A DNA stretch of 64,000 nt from Phocaeicola coprophilus (GCA_016900015.1 JACJJM010000001.1:1-64000); one strand, 5' to 3'; shown: positions 54,868 to 63,566, counted from the stretch's first letter. Made by a program: numbers and translations. The notes: generated by a model not told the origin, from the letters alone.

Positions 54868-56298
54868 TTATTCTGTGGTGTCGCCTTCTGATGTTTCAGG
54901 AAGCCAGCGCGGGTCTCCTGTGCGATTGGCGAGCTGTTCAGCACCTGTTACGGTGAATGTCCCGTCACCGGTGTAGGAGAATGGTTCCGTTTGCAAAGTG
55001 CTTGTGTCGTTTTTGTCTGCACCTACAGCACCATTCCACCAATAAGTGTTAGATCTGAAATTGTGAACCATGTTTGTATTGCCCATGATTTTGTTGGTAA
55101 AGTCTTTGTTACCAATGTTTCCACAATCAACAATGATACTTTTCTGGATATTCAGTGTGACGATGCTTTGTCCTCTATAATTGTTCCAGTTGACAAAGTC
55201 TTTGTTGTAGGCAATGTTGTAGAGCGTACAGTTATTGATGTTAAATGATGCGTTTGTGTAGCCGGTAATCTTGCTGGGACGCTGACCGCTGATTTGAGCA
55301 AAATATTTGCCAGACTGTTTGGTGCTATAGAGTGTGCTCTCTTTGAGAGTAAAGTTAATAGTACTGCTCTTTTTAAACAGTAGAAGTACGTCGGATTGAT
55401 TAATGCGGATGTAGCAATCGTTGACATTTAGGTTCTCTACGGCATATTTCTCTTTGTTATTGTCGTAGATGAGATATTTATTCACGTCGTAGATGTTACA
55501 TGATTGGATGGCAATTGGGTCTTTGATGACAAATTCTCCACTGGCCACTTTAATAGAGTCGTGAGGAGTTTTGCTTAGTCCAAGGAATGTGCCACTTGTG
55601 TTGGCCTTACAGTCAAAGTCGATGAATTTGATTTTAAGTCCGGCAAAGGTTGCAATCGAAGCTTTTTCGCCAAAAGTTACTGTAGGATGGCTGATTTTAT
55701 TGCCACGTAATGTAATTTTATGTCCACCGAAGTCAATTTCTCCACTCATGGTATAGTGTCCTCCGGCAACTAAATCATAAGCCAGCTCTTCGTTACTGGT
55801 TGGGATAGGATTTGTTTCGAAATAGGTGGTCAGGTCAGTGTTATCGGGGATTTCTGCATAGGTGGCCAATAACGTGGAATATGCAATTTCCGTAGCTGTT
55901 TCAGCTTCTTTGTTGCCTGCTTCCGCATTGCCCAGCGAGCGGATGCAGAATTTGTAGCTGGTATCTTCTGTAATGTCGTAATCTACCGAACATCCGTCAA
56001 TGGTTTGCGCCTCTCCCAATTGAACGGGGGCGTTGGCATCGTCCACATTGTATGCAATAAATTCATAGCCGCCTGCACCTAGTACTACGGGCCATTCAAT
56101 GGTCACTCTTGTACCTTCTGGGTTTTGAGTGAATGTTATTTCTTCCGCTTTGGGAGATTCGAGCGTGATTCCCGTCACACCGGAAGAAAAGGTCCAATCT
56201 TCGTCGTATCCGTTGATACACGCACTGAGAAGGAGTGTTGTGGCTGCAAACGCCATGCAGTGCACACTTCTCAGGGAAAAGAAATGATAACTTTTCAT
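54868..56298 (-). CDS. DUF5123-type PUL lipoprotein with FN3-like domain and beta-helix
   Basis: The 476-residue protein has a lipobox (LLLSACINGYDE), an FN3-like domain (GTRVTIEWPVVLGAGGYEFI), then a parallel-beta-helix region (EIDFGGHKITLRGNKISHPT, VNDCYIRINQSDVLLLF) of the DUF4957/DUF5123 kind. Such lipoproteins accompany pectin-type PULs and are thought to bind polysaccharide at the surface. It is the first gene of the three-gene SusC/D operon, with a -7 box at 56319-56326. Confidence 0.85.
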   Translation of the reverse strand: MKSYHFFSLRSVHCMAFAATTLLLSACINGYDEDWTFSSGVTGITLESPKAEEITFTQNPEGTRVTIEWPVVLGAGGYEFIAYNVDDANAPVQLGEAQTIDGCSVDYDITEDTSYKFCIRSLGNAEAGNKEAETATEIAYSTLLATYAEIPDNTDLTTYFETNPIPTSNEELAYDLVAGGHYTMSGEIDFGGHKITLRGNKISHPTVTFGEKASIATFAGLKIKFIDFDCKANTSGTFLGLSKTPHDSIKVASGEFVIKDPIAIQSCNIYDVNKYLIYDNNKEKYAVENLNVNDCYIRINQSDVLLLFKKSSTINFTLKESTLYSTKQSGKYFAQISGQRPSKITGYTNASFNINNCTLYNIAYNKDFVNWNNYRGQSIVTLNIQKSIIVDCGNIGNKDFTNKIMGNTNMVHNFRSNTYWWNGAVGADKNDTSTLQTEPFSYTGDGTFTVTGAEQLANRTGDPRWLPETSEGDTTE

Positions 56299-56318
56299 AC
56301 AAAAAAATTTAAGTTAAA

Positions 56319-56326
56319 CAAAAGTA
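56319..56326 (-). promoter_or_regulatory. -7 box of the SusC/D operon
   Basis: On the minus strand it reads TACTTTTG, matching TAnnTTTG, 20 bp before the ATG. A G10 tract lies 177 bp further upstream. Confidence 0.5.
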
Positions 56327-56502
56327 TAATTCTATCTAAAGTTTGTTCAGTTTAGTCCGTGCGCAAGTACAATGGGTGTCGCTCTTTCCCGAGAGGTTGT
56401 CAAAAGGTTGTGTTTTTTCGGGCTTGTGCTTTGTCAATGTGCTTTTCGCATTGGCTGGTTTTTAATGAAATAAACCGCTGCGAAGGTATGTTAAAAAACG
56501 TT

Positions 56503-56512
56503 GGGGGGGGGG
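56503..56512. repeat. Homopolymeric G10 tract
   Basis: Ten consecutive G follow AACGTT in the 700-bp gap upstream of the SusC/D operon. Such runs are prone to slipped-strand length changes. Apart from this tract, the promoter and the repeat below, the gap 56299-57003 shows no gene. Confidence 0.9.
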
Positions 56513-56738
56513 AGTAAAATAGTATCAAAAGAGAGGACTGATGTTGCACTGGTGTGATTTTAACTCTTTACTCTCTGAAAATGTGTTTAGGTGGCTGTTT
56601 TCTCTGTATCAGCTCAGTTGTTTGTGGCGGCAGTTTGGCTTGTTGGGGGCATTTGCGTGATTGCATTTGTGTTGCGGATAGCCTCGATGTTTTTAGTAGT
56701 AAATTCATTTTATATAAAAGCCTCCGTGCGGGGATTTC

Positions 56739-56857
56739 CTAGAGGCTGTCCGCGCCAGGCCTTTATTCCGCTTGTGAGCCGAAAGGAGGGCGGACACGGG
56801 CGGACTCCTTTCGGTGCTCGCTTCCCTTCCTTTCCGCCCGAGAGCGGAAAGGAAGGG
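56739..56857. repeat. CCTTTCCG-family repeat with double hairpin
   Basis: GAGCCGAAAGGAG (56776-) pairs with CTCCTTTCGGTGCTC, and CCCTTCCTTTCCGC (56824-56837) pairs perfectly with GCGGAAAGGAAGGG (56844-56857). The words CGGACACGG/CCTTTCGG replace the usual CCGACCACGG. It lies between the PUL operon and a DUF4143 ATPase. Confidence 0.7.
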
Positions 56858-57003
56858 ATGGATTCCTGTTGTCAACCGCTTTGTTTACAGCTGTTTGCGG
56901 AAAGTGTGCCGACAGGCTTCGCTTGCGGGCAGCGGCTGTGTCCCCACTGTCCGGAGCGAGGACTCGGGTTTTGAAAAATGCGTACGATTTGTCCGCGAAG
57001 GGT

Positions 57004-58173
57004 TCAGTAGGTCAGGCCGAACTGCCAGAGGGGGACGACGTTGGCGTAGCCTGTTTCGATGTCGTCTTTCACCACGTAGCCCTTGTCGATGCCTTGCAGT
57101 TGCTTTTGTTTCTTGTTCCGTCCTCCCACTTCGAAGGTGAGGTCTCCGATGCGGAAATCCGATACGGGCGAGGCGATGACGTCGTGTGTCACGCGCATCT
57201 GGTTGAAGAAGAACGTTTCGCGCAGGTTTCCCTTGTCGGCGTTTTCTCGTCCGAGGGCTTGGACCAGGTTGGTGTTGTCCAAATAGATTTTGTCCACTTT
57301 GCCCAATCCGCGGATGCCGCCCGTGGCGTCGCGCAGTTGGGCGATGAAGCCGGCTTCTTCGATGTAGAGGCAGTAGTCGGCTATGCTGTTGCGGCTGGCT
57401 CCCAGCATCTGGGCGATGCTGCTGATGTTTGGTTTGAAAGGCACGCTCCGCGCGATGATGGCCAGCAGCTGCTTGAGCTTGCGTGCCGTGGACACGTTGA
57501 TGCCTGCATACTGCGGGATGTCGGCTTCGAGCGTCTGGTTGATGATTTGTTGCAGGCGCAAGTCGAAGTCGCCGTCCAGGGCGAAGGGGTAGTAGCCTTG
57601 GCGCAGATAGTCGGCAAAGTGGGGTAGCGGGTGGAAGTCGTCGGGGCACTCCACCCGATGCGACAGGATGTCGCCTAAGGCATGCACGCCGATGCGGATG
57701 CCGCGGAACAGCTCCAGGTATTCACGGAAGGAAAGTCCCTGCATCCGGTACATTACCGCCCGTCGGCTCAGGTCGGCGGCTCCCTTGTTGATGTCGAGCA
57801 CCGACGAGCCGGTGAACGTCACGTGCAGCCCGGGGTGGTAGTCGTAGATGAGTTTCAACTCTTTGGACCAGTCGGGGTATTTGTGGATTTCGTCGATGAA
57901 CAGGTGCGTGCCGCCCATCTTTTCGAAGTCGTCGGCCAAGTCGGCGAGACGGTGGGTGGAGAAGTAGAAGTCCTCGGCCGTGACATAGAGCGATGTGTCC
58001 CGGGGAAGATTTTCCTTGATGTGTTGCAGGACGAGGGTCGTCTTGCCCACGCCGCGCGGGCCGGTGAGGCCCACCATGCGGTTCGCCCAGTTGATTTGTC
58101 CGTACAGGTAGCGGTGGAAGCGGGTGTCTGTCTCCCGCAGCAGTTTGGCGAAGTGTTGTTGTAGCTTTTCCAT
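57004..58173 (-). CDS. DUF4143-type AAA ATPase
   Basis: The 389-residue protein (start MEKLQQHFAKLLRETDTRFH) has an AAA_14 ATPase domain: Walker A GPRGVGKT, Walker B HLFIDEIHKY, sensor FTGSSVLD, then a winged-helix/C-terminal DUF4143 domain with a PD-(D/E)xK-like segment (DFRIGDLTFEVGGRNKKQKQ). Unlike the homologue at 6677-7969 the frame is intact. Function unknown; family members are often linked to mobile DNA. Two palindromic 20-mers lie upstream of its promoter. Confidence 0.85.
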   Translation of the reverse strand: MEKLQQHFAKLLRETDTRFHRYLYGQINWANRMVGLTGPRGVGKTTLVLQHIKENLPRDTSLYVTAEDFYFSTHRLADLADDFEKMGGTHLFIDEIHKYPDWSKELKLIYDYHPGLHVTFTGSSVLDINKGAADLSRRAVMYRMQGLSFREYLELFRGIRIGVHALGDILSHRVECPDDFHPLPHFADYLRQGYYPFALDGDFDLRLQQIINQTLEADIPQYAGINVSTARKLKQLLAIIARSVPFKPNISSIAQMLGASRNSIADYCLYIEEAGFIAQLRDATGGIRGLGKVDKIYLDNTNLVQALGRENADKGNLRETFFFNQMRVTHDVIASPVSDFRIGDLTFEVGGRNKKQKQLQGIDKGYVVKDDIETGYANVVPLWQFGLTY

Positions 58174-58204
58174 GCTGTAAATGAGTTGAATAATTGTCCG
58201 GAAG

Positions 58205-58272
58205 CAAAGATAGGAAGTATTTGCTCTCCGAGAGAGCAATTTTTGCCGTTTTTTGCTCTCTGAGAGAGCAAT
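58205..58272 (-). promoter_or_regulatory. Promoter with two palindromic 20-mers (putative operators)
   Basis: The minus-strand -7 box TATCTTTG is at 58205-58212. Upstream lie TTGCTCTCCGAGAGAGCAAT (58221-58240) and TTGCTCTCTGAGAGAGCAAT (58253-58272), both near-perfect palindromes 32 bp apart. Their place over the -20 to -65 region fits operators for a dimeric protein. Confidence 0.6.
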
Positions 58273-58341
58273 TTTCACCATTCTGCTCCTTGCCGGCTGA
58301 AATACACCTCGCTTCATGCCGTCTGCTGCGGGAAATCATCG

Positions 58342-58349
58342 TATCTTTG
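58342..58349 (+). promoter_or_regulatory. -7 box of the DEAD-box helicase gene
   Basis: TATCTTTG at 58342-58349 is 23 bp before the ATG at 58373. Confidence 0.65.
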
Positions 58350-58372
58350 CGGCCGTAAACAAAGGATTTTAA

Positions 58373-60238
58373 ATGAAGACATTTCAAGAGTTAGGTGTTT
58401 CCGAGGAAATACTGAAAGCCATCACTGAGCTGGGGTATGAGAGCCCCATGCCCGTACAAGAGGAAGTGATTCCCTATCTGCTCGGAAACGGGAACGACGT
58501 CGTAGCCCTAGCCCAGACCGGAACTGGTAAAACAGCCGCATTTGGTTTGCCGCTTATCCAGAAGATTGTAGTGAAAGACAGAGTGCCCCAGGCACTTGTC
58601 CTGTGTCCCACCCGTGAGCTCTGCCTCCAGATAGCAGGCGACCTCACTGATTATTCTAAATATGTCGACGGCCTGCGTGTGCAGCCCGTCTATGGAGGTT
58701 CGTCCATCGCAAGCCAGATACGTGGCCTGAAAAACGGCGTGCACATCATCGTCGCCACGCCGGGCCGCCTGATTGACCTCATGGAGCGTGGCGTGGTCTC
58801 CCTTGCCACCATACGCGATGTGGTCATGGACGAGGCCGACGAGATGCTCAACATGGGATTTACCGACAGCATCAACGCCATCCTGGCCGATGTGCCTAAA
58901 GACCGCAACACGCTTCTCTTCTCGGCCACGATGAGCCCGGAGATAGCCCGCATTGCCAAAAACTACCTGCATGACCCGAAGGAAATCACCATCGGCGTGA
59001 AGAATGAAGGAAACAAGAACGTGAACCACGTGTACTACATGGTCCACGCCAAGGATAAATATCTCGCCCTGAAACGCATCGTGGACTTTTATCCTCAGAT
59101 CTATGGCATCATCTTCTGCCGCACGCGCAAGGAGACGCAGGAAATCGCCGACAAGCTCATCCAGGATGGCTATAACGCCGACTCCCTTCACGGCGAACTC
59201 TCGCAGCAGCAGCGTGACATCGTCATGCAGAAGTTCCGCCAGCGCCACCTGCAACTGCTCGTGGCCACGGACGTGGCCGCCCGCGGGCTCGACGTGGACG
59301 ACCTGACGCACGTCATCCACTACGGCCTGCCTGATGACGTGGAGAGCTACACCCACCGCAGCGGACGTACGGGCCGTGCCGGGAAGACGGGTACGTCCAT
59401 CGCCATCGTCAACCTGCGCGAGAAAGGACGCCTGCGCGAGATAGAGAAAATCATCGGCAAGAAGTTTGTCCCCGGCGAGATGCCCACGGGCAAACAGATA
59501 TGCGAGAAGCAGCTCATCAAGGTCATCGACGACATCGAGAAGGTGAAGGTCAACGAAGAAGAAATCGCCGACTTCCTGCCTGATGTCTACCGCAAGCTCG
59601 ACTGGCTGGACAAGGAGGACATCATTAAGCGCATGGTGTCGCTTGAGTTCAACCGTTTTCTGGAGTACTACCGCAATGCGCCCGAGATAGAGACTGTCGC
59701 TGACCGTCGCACACGCGAGCCGAAGGCGGTCAAGGGCGACCGCAAGGGCAATCACCGCGCCGAGCCGGGCTATACGCGTCTCTTCCTCAACCTGGGCAAG
59801 ACGGACAATTTCTATGCATCCCAAATCATCGACCTCATCAACCGCAACACGCGTGGCAAGAAGATAAATGTCGGCCGCATCGACCTGATGAAGAATTTCT
59901 CCTTCTTCGAAGTGGACGAAAGGCAGGCGCAGACCGTCGTCCAGGCTCTCAGCAAGGTGAAGGTGGACGGCCGTAAAGTGGTGGTCGAGGTGGCAGACGA
60001 TGCGCCGGAGGAGAACGCTCCGCGTCGTCCCGCGCCGAAAGGACGCCGTGCGGAGCGTGACGCCAAGCCGGCTCCTGCCAAAGGCAAGGCTTCGAAAGCC
60101 AAGGACAAAGCCTATGCCGAGCCGCGTTCTTCGAGGAAGAAGGACGACTGGCGCCAGTTCTTCCAGAAAGACCAACCTTTCCACGACGACGAGCCTGACT
60201 TCAGTGAGGAAGGATGGGCTTGGCGGAAGAAGAAGTGA
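58373..60238 (+). CDS. DEAD-box RNA helicase (CsdA/DbpA-like)
   Basis: The 621-residue helicase has the Q motif (GYESPMPVQ), Walker A AQTGTGKT, PTRELCLQ (Ia), TPGR, DEAD in VMDEADEML, SAT, and HRSGRTGRAGKTG (motif VI). A C-terminal RNA-binding domain (YTRLFLNLGKTDNFYASQII) of the DbpA/CsdA type follows, then a basic Lys/Arg/Pro tail (570-621). It remodels RNA in ribosome assembly or cold adaptation. It is monocistronic with its own terminator. Confidence 0.95.
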   Translation: MKTFQELGVSEEILKAITELGYESPMPVQEEVIPYLLGNGNDVVALAQTGTGKTAAFGLPLIQKIVVKDRVPQALVLCPTRELCLQIAGDLTDYSKYVDGLRVQPVYGGSSIASQIRGLKNGVHIIVATPGRLIDLMERGVVSLATIRDVVMDEADEMLNMGFTDSINAILADVPKDRNTLLFSATMSPEIARIAKNYLHDPKEITIGVKNEGNKNVNHVYYMVHAKDKYLALKRIVDFYPQIYGIIFCRTRKETQEIADKLIQDGYNADSLHGELSQQQRDIVMQKFRQRHLQLLVATDVAARGLDVDDLTHVIHYGLPDDVESYTHRSGRTGRAGKTGTSIAIVNLREKGRLREIEKIIGKKFVPGEMPTGKQICEKQLIKVIDDIEKVKVNEEEIADFLPDVYRKLDWLDKEDIIKRMVSLEFNRFLEYYRNAPEIETVADRRTREPKAVKGDRKGNHRAEPGYTRLFLNLGKTDNFYASQIIDLINRNTRGKKINVGRIDLMKNFSFFEVDERQAQTVVQALSKVKVDGRKVVVEVADDAPEENAPRRPAPKGRRAERDAKPAPAKGKASKAKDKAYAEPRSSRKKDDWRQFFQKDQPFHDDEPDFSEEGWAWRKKK

Positions 60239-60281
60239 CTTGTTCTGCTTCTCTTTCCTGCAAGTCAGGGAGACAACGCGG

Positions 60282-60322
60282 CAGACGCTTCCGGCACACG
60301 GGTGCCCGAAGCGTCTGTTTTG
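60282..60322 (+). terminator. Rho-independent terminator after the helicase gene
   Basis: CAGACGCTTCCGGCAC (60282-60297) pairs with GTGCCCGAAGCGTCTG (60302-60317, one mismatch), followed by TTTTG. Confidence 0.8.
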
Positions 60323-60435
60323 TAATCATATTTAAGCAATGAGCCTTCCCGCCGTGTTCGAAAACGGTCTTTTGCTTTCATTGCCTTGACATAGGTCAAT
60401 AAAAAGGCTTTTTTTCATCGAAAGTTTTTCGATGA

Positions 60436-60467
60436 TTTGTATCCTGTTGAGTCTGACTCTATCTTTG
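60436..60467 (+). promoter_or_regulatory. Near-perfect promoter of a candidate small RNA
   Basis: TTTG at 60436-60439 and TATCTTTG at 60460-60467, 20 bp apart, match the phylum's -33/-7 consensus. No coding gene follows on this strand. Confidence 0.7.
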
Positions 60468-60472
60468 CATCG

Positions 60473-60719
60473 TGTTGTGAAGCGAAAAGGATAACAATCA
60501 GTTTGAAGGCATGAATGAGACGATATGCCCAATAGGTAATAGAAAGGTAAAAAGATTTTGATTTTCCAAGTAAGTAGATGTTGGATGAATCTATTCATGG
60601 CAACATTTTTATAGACTTGTCAATTTCACGTAGCGAATTTAAGAATTTAAGAATTTGAGAGATTTGAAATGATTTGAGTTAGACTCCCGGGCTTGCGATA
60701 AGTCCGGGAGTCTTTTTTA
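60473..60719 (+). ncRNA. Candidate small RNA (about 245 nt)
   Basis: Transcription would start near 60473 after the promoter and stop at the strong terminator AGACTCCCGG (60681-60690) / CCGGGAGTCT (60704-60713) with a TTTTTT tail. The longest reading frame begins at ATG 60510 and has 16 codons (MNETICPIG...). The unit lies alone between two terminators. I cannot match it to a known RNA family. Confidence 0.5.
60681..60719 (+). terminator. Rho-independent terminator of the candidate small RNA
   Basis: A perfect 10-bp GC-rich stem (60681-60690 with 60704-60713) with a 13-nt loop and six T. Confidence 0.85.
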
Positions 60720-60778
60720 TGTCCGTCAATGCTCCCGTCTTCTTTCTGGCTTCTGTGCGTCCCGTGCGGGCAAAAGAA

Positions 60779-60812
60779 AAGCCGTCCTAGTTTCACAACC
60801 GGGACGGCTTAG
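60779..60812 (-). terminator. Rho-independent terminator of the DUF3826/PL1 operon
   Basis: AAGCCGTCC (60779-60787) pairs with GGACGGCTT (60802-60810). On the minus strand the stem runs into TTTTCTTTT. It lies about 80 bp past the DUF3826 stop at 60890. Confidence 0.75.
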
Positions 60813-60889
60813 TAAGTCTAACTAATCAATTATAACATTTAAAGATCTGTGCTTATTTCCTATATGTATGTAGGTTGAATAGCCTGTAT

Positions 60890-61564
60890 TTAAAACTTCT
60901 TTCCTTGAGCTTTCATGCGTTCATACCACGCCTTGCGCTCTTTGGTCAGATCGTATCCCTGCTTTGACAGGTAGTTGTTGATGCGGCCTTTGTATTTGCC
61001 GAAGGCTGCGTGCTTCTTGTTGGAGTTCTCAGCATCCATCGCATATTCGCGTGCCTCTTTCAGCCAGGCCAGGATCAGCTTCTTCTCGAAGTCCTTCAGA
61101 GTGGGAATCATGTCGCAATGGGCATCGTAGGTCTTTTTGACCACTCCGTAGGTCATGCCGTCTTTGACGGCTTCGATTTGTGCATCGTCCAGATAGAGCG
61201 AGAGGTTTGACTCCAGCTCGAAGTGGTGGCGGAAGAGCTCGCTGTCCTTGGCGTTTTCGGCTGCTTGCACAGCCGCGTTCTTGGCGTCGCCGGTAAGCTT
61301 TTCTTTGGCCTCCTTGACGGCTGCGTCGCGCTTTTCGTAGATGTCGTTGAGCAGGAAGTAACGGTTGGCGATGACGTTGCGCACGTTGAGTGCCGTCTCT
61401 TGGTCTGTCAGGCCCAGCCCGTCGACAATCTTCTGTGAGCGGTCGCAGATGGTCTTCACATAGTCCGCATCACGGTTTTCCTCGTTGAGCTGTACGGTCT
61501 GTGCCGAAGCGGACATGCCGACGAGCAGGAGGAAAAGCAGTATGAAATGAATCTTCGTTTTCAT
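60890..61564 (-). CDS. DUF3826 exported protein of pectin PULs
   Basis: The 224-residue protein has a signal peptide (FILLFLLLVGMSASAQ) and a helical domain with KTICDRSQKIVDGLGLTDQE, NVRNVIANRYFLLNDIYEKR and KDGMTYGVVKKTYDAHCDMI. This pattern fits DUF3826, often located beside pectate lyases in Bacteroidales. Role unknown, probably periplasmic. It begins 10 bp after the lyase stop, so the two form an operon. Confidence 0.83.
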   Translation of the reverse strand: MKTKIHFILLFLLLVGMSASAQTVQLNEENRDADYVKTICDRSQKIVDGLGLTDQETALNVRNVIANRYFLLNDIYEKRDAAVKEAKEKLTGDAKNAAVQAAENAKDSELFRHHFELESNLSLYLDDAQIEAVKDGMTYGVVKKTYDAHCDMIPTLKDFEKKLILAWLKEAREYAMDAENSNKKHAAFGKYKGRINNYLSKQGYDLTKERKAWYERMKAQGKKF

Positions 61565-61574
61565 TGCCGCAAAA

Positions 61575-63317
61575 TTACATCAATTTTCCTTTTTCTGCCA
61601 AAGTATCATAGTTATTTTTCAGGTCAGTCCAGTCAATTTTGTTCTTGGTACTGATTCCGTTGATGTATTTCTCGATGTTGGTGTATCCGTCACCGTTGCA
61701 GTCGCCGTTGGCATCGCTCGGGTCATTCGGATTCAGGCCGTTGGCTTTTTCCCATTCGTCAGGCATGCCGTCGCCGTCAGTGTCGACATACGGAGTACCG
61801 TGATATTCGGGGAAGCCGCCCATCTGTGCCGGCGAGGTGATGATGCCGAGCTTGTAGGAGTCGTTACCCATGCGGCGGTATTTGAAGTAGCCGTCTTTGT
61901 TCTGTGACTTTTCAGCCAGGCCCCACACGTCGCCATAGGTGTTTTCCTTCGGCAGTTTCTCGACGTAGTACGGTTTGCCGGTGCGCACTTCCTCGATGAT
62001 ATGCTGGTCGATGGCGTCGCGGCAGGGGATGGTCGCGCCCACGTTCTTCAGCACGTAGTCGTAAGCATCGCGGGTGTTCATGATGGTGATGTGGGGCATT
62101 TCAAACGGAGCCTTGGCACGCATCAGTTCCGTGTAGCCGTCGGTGTTCTCCTGGTCTTCGATTTGGATGCCGCCGTCCCAGTTGTCGCGGGTCACGCGCT
62201 CGTTGCCTTCCATGATGTTGCCTTCGGCAAACACGCGGCCATAGACCTTGTGGTCGAGCTTGCTGCGGCCTGATTCAGGCTTCAGGATACGGAATGCGAT
62301 GGCGCCTTCCTTCGGAGTGGCAGGACCGGGCTTGTAGTAGTTGTTGATGAAGTTGTACATGGCTGTGTAGTCGCCGCCGTCGGAGGAGCGGTGTACCCAG
62401 TTGAACACGACATTGTTCACGAAGTTGAAGACGCCGTTCCAGCCCACTGACGGGTTACGTCCTGTGTTGCTGGCCCAGAGGTTGCGCATGAAGGCACAGT
62501 TCTCGCCGCCCAGCGTGCTGCCGAATGAGTGGTTGTAGGTGTCGAGCGCCTTGGCCGAGATGGTGTTCTGGATGGTCACGTTCACAGTCGGGAGTTTCAG
62601 CTCCTTGGCCTCGTATTGTCCCTCACTGGGGTCATACATGTGGCGGTAGAACGAGATGTTTTCATCCAAGCCCCAGGAGCACGAACAGTGGTCGATCATG
62701 ATGTTGCCCACCGGGTTGCCGCCGAAGGAGTCGTCGCGGTGCCATACTTTCGTTTCGCCGCGGCGGAAACGCATGTGGCGGATGACCACATCGTGCGTGT
62801 CGACCCAGAATGACTGTCCGCTGACGACTACGCCGTCACCCGGAGCTGTCTGTCCGGCGATGGTGATATAGGGAGCGCGTACGATGATGGGGGTTTCGAG
62901 CTTGATGATACCTGACACGTTGAACACGACGATGCGTGCGCCGCCCTGGCTGCAAGCGTCGCGGAGCGAGCCGGGTCCGCTGTCGTTGAGGTTGGTCACG
63001 GTGATGACGCGTCCGCCGCGTCCGCCGAAGCTGTACATACCGCCGCCTTCAGCACCCGGGAATGCGGGAATCTTGGCCTGCGGGAGGTCACACGGACGGG
63101 AAGCCCAGGGCACGTAGGGACGGCCTTCCTTGGCTTCTTTCATCACGATGGGGAGAGCCTTGGCCCAAGCTGAATCGGCATAAGCGTATGCCTTCGTAAT
63201 CATTTCCTTGTACTTGGCTTGCGCCTCAGGAGTGATTGAGGGATATTGGGCGTATGCGGAAGACGCTGCTCCGAGCATACCTGCTACCATGAATCCCAGT
63301 GCAAGTGTTTTTTTCAT
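61575..63317 (-). CDS. Pectate lyase (polysaccharide lyase family 1)
   Basis: The 580-residue secreted enzyme cleaves polygalacturonate by beta-elimination. After a signal peptide (LGFMVAGMLGAASSAYAQ) come PAFPGAEGGGMYSFGGRGGR, VNxSGxIKLETPI-type strands and the parallel beta-helix with VIRHMRFRRGE and IMIDHCSCSWGLDENISFYR, matching PL1 family (PL1_2-like). The C-terminus has Ca-binding-like loops DTDGDGMPDEWEKANGLNPN and DANGDCNGDGYTNIEKYING. No second lyase lies in the window. It is co-transcribed with DUF3826 and is the best pointer to the PUL substrate. Confidence 0.92.
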   Translation of the reverse strand: MKKTLALGFMVAGMLGAASSAYAQYPSITPEAQAKYKEMITKAYAYADSAWAKALPIVMKEAKEGRPYVPWASRPCDLPQAKIPAFPGAEGGGMYSFGGRGGRVITVTNLNDSGPGSLRDACSQGGARIVVFNVSGIIKLETPIIVRAPYITIAGQTAPGDGVVVSGQSFWVDTHDVVIRHMRFRRGETKVWHRDDSFGGNPVGNIMIDHCSCSWGLDENISFYRHMYDPSEGQYEAKELKLPTVNVTIQNTISAKALDTYNHSFGSTLGGENCAFMRNLWASNTGRNPSVGWNGVFNFVNNVVFNWVHRSSDGGDYTAMYNFINNYYKPGPATPKEGAIAFRILKPESGRSKLDHKVYGRVFAEGNIMEGNERVTRDNWDGGIQIEDQENTDGYTELMRAKAPFEMPHITIMNTRDAYDYVLKNVGATIPCRDAIDQHIIEEVRTGKPYYVEKLPKENTYGDVWGLAEKSQNKDGYFKYRRMGNDSYKLGIITSPAQMGGFPEYHGTPYVDTDGDGMPDEWEKANGLNPNDPSDANGDCNGDGYTNIEKYINGISTKNKIDWTDLKNNYDTLAEKGKLM

Positions 63318-63477
63318 AATACTGTTTTTATGTGTTTCAATCTGATTGTTCGTTTGCTGCGTTACGTCTTTTAAGACTCACAGTCGCGATAAAGGTTTTA
63401 TGCCGTCTTTTTATTTTATGATTTGTACACAAATGTTTATCTTTGTTTGTATAAATGCCTCATTTTTCGCCCATAGA

Positions 63478-63566
63478 GGCCGCCCGACCACGGATAGGAT
63501 TCCGGGCGCGGGCCGACTCCTTTCCGTGGTCGGGCGCCTTCCTTTCGGTCCGCGGGCGGTGTTAAG
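63478..63566. repeat. CCTTTCCG-family repeat, hairpin copy near right edge
   Basis: A perfect 14-bp stem CGCCCGACCACGGA (63481-63494) / TCCGTGGTCGGGCG (63523-63536) encloses CCGACTCCTTTCCGTGG. CCTTCCTTTCGGTCC and GTGTTAAGGGGG follow. It lies between the lyase start and the DedA stop. Confidence 0.8.

Noticed and set aside
58508-60184. Long antisense reading frame opposite the DEAD-box gene (and similar ones opposite parE and the S41 protease)
   Set aside because: They mirror GC-rich coding genes in a fixed frame relation, have Arg/His/Val-rich translations with no motif, and the sense genes are certain.
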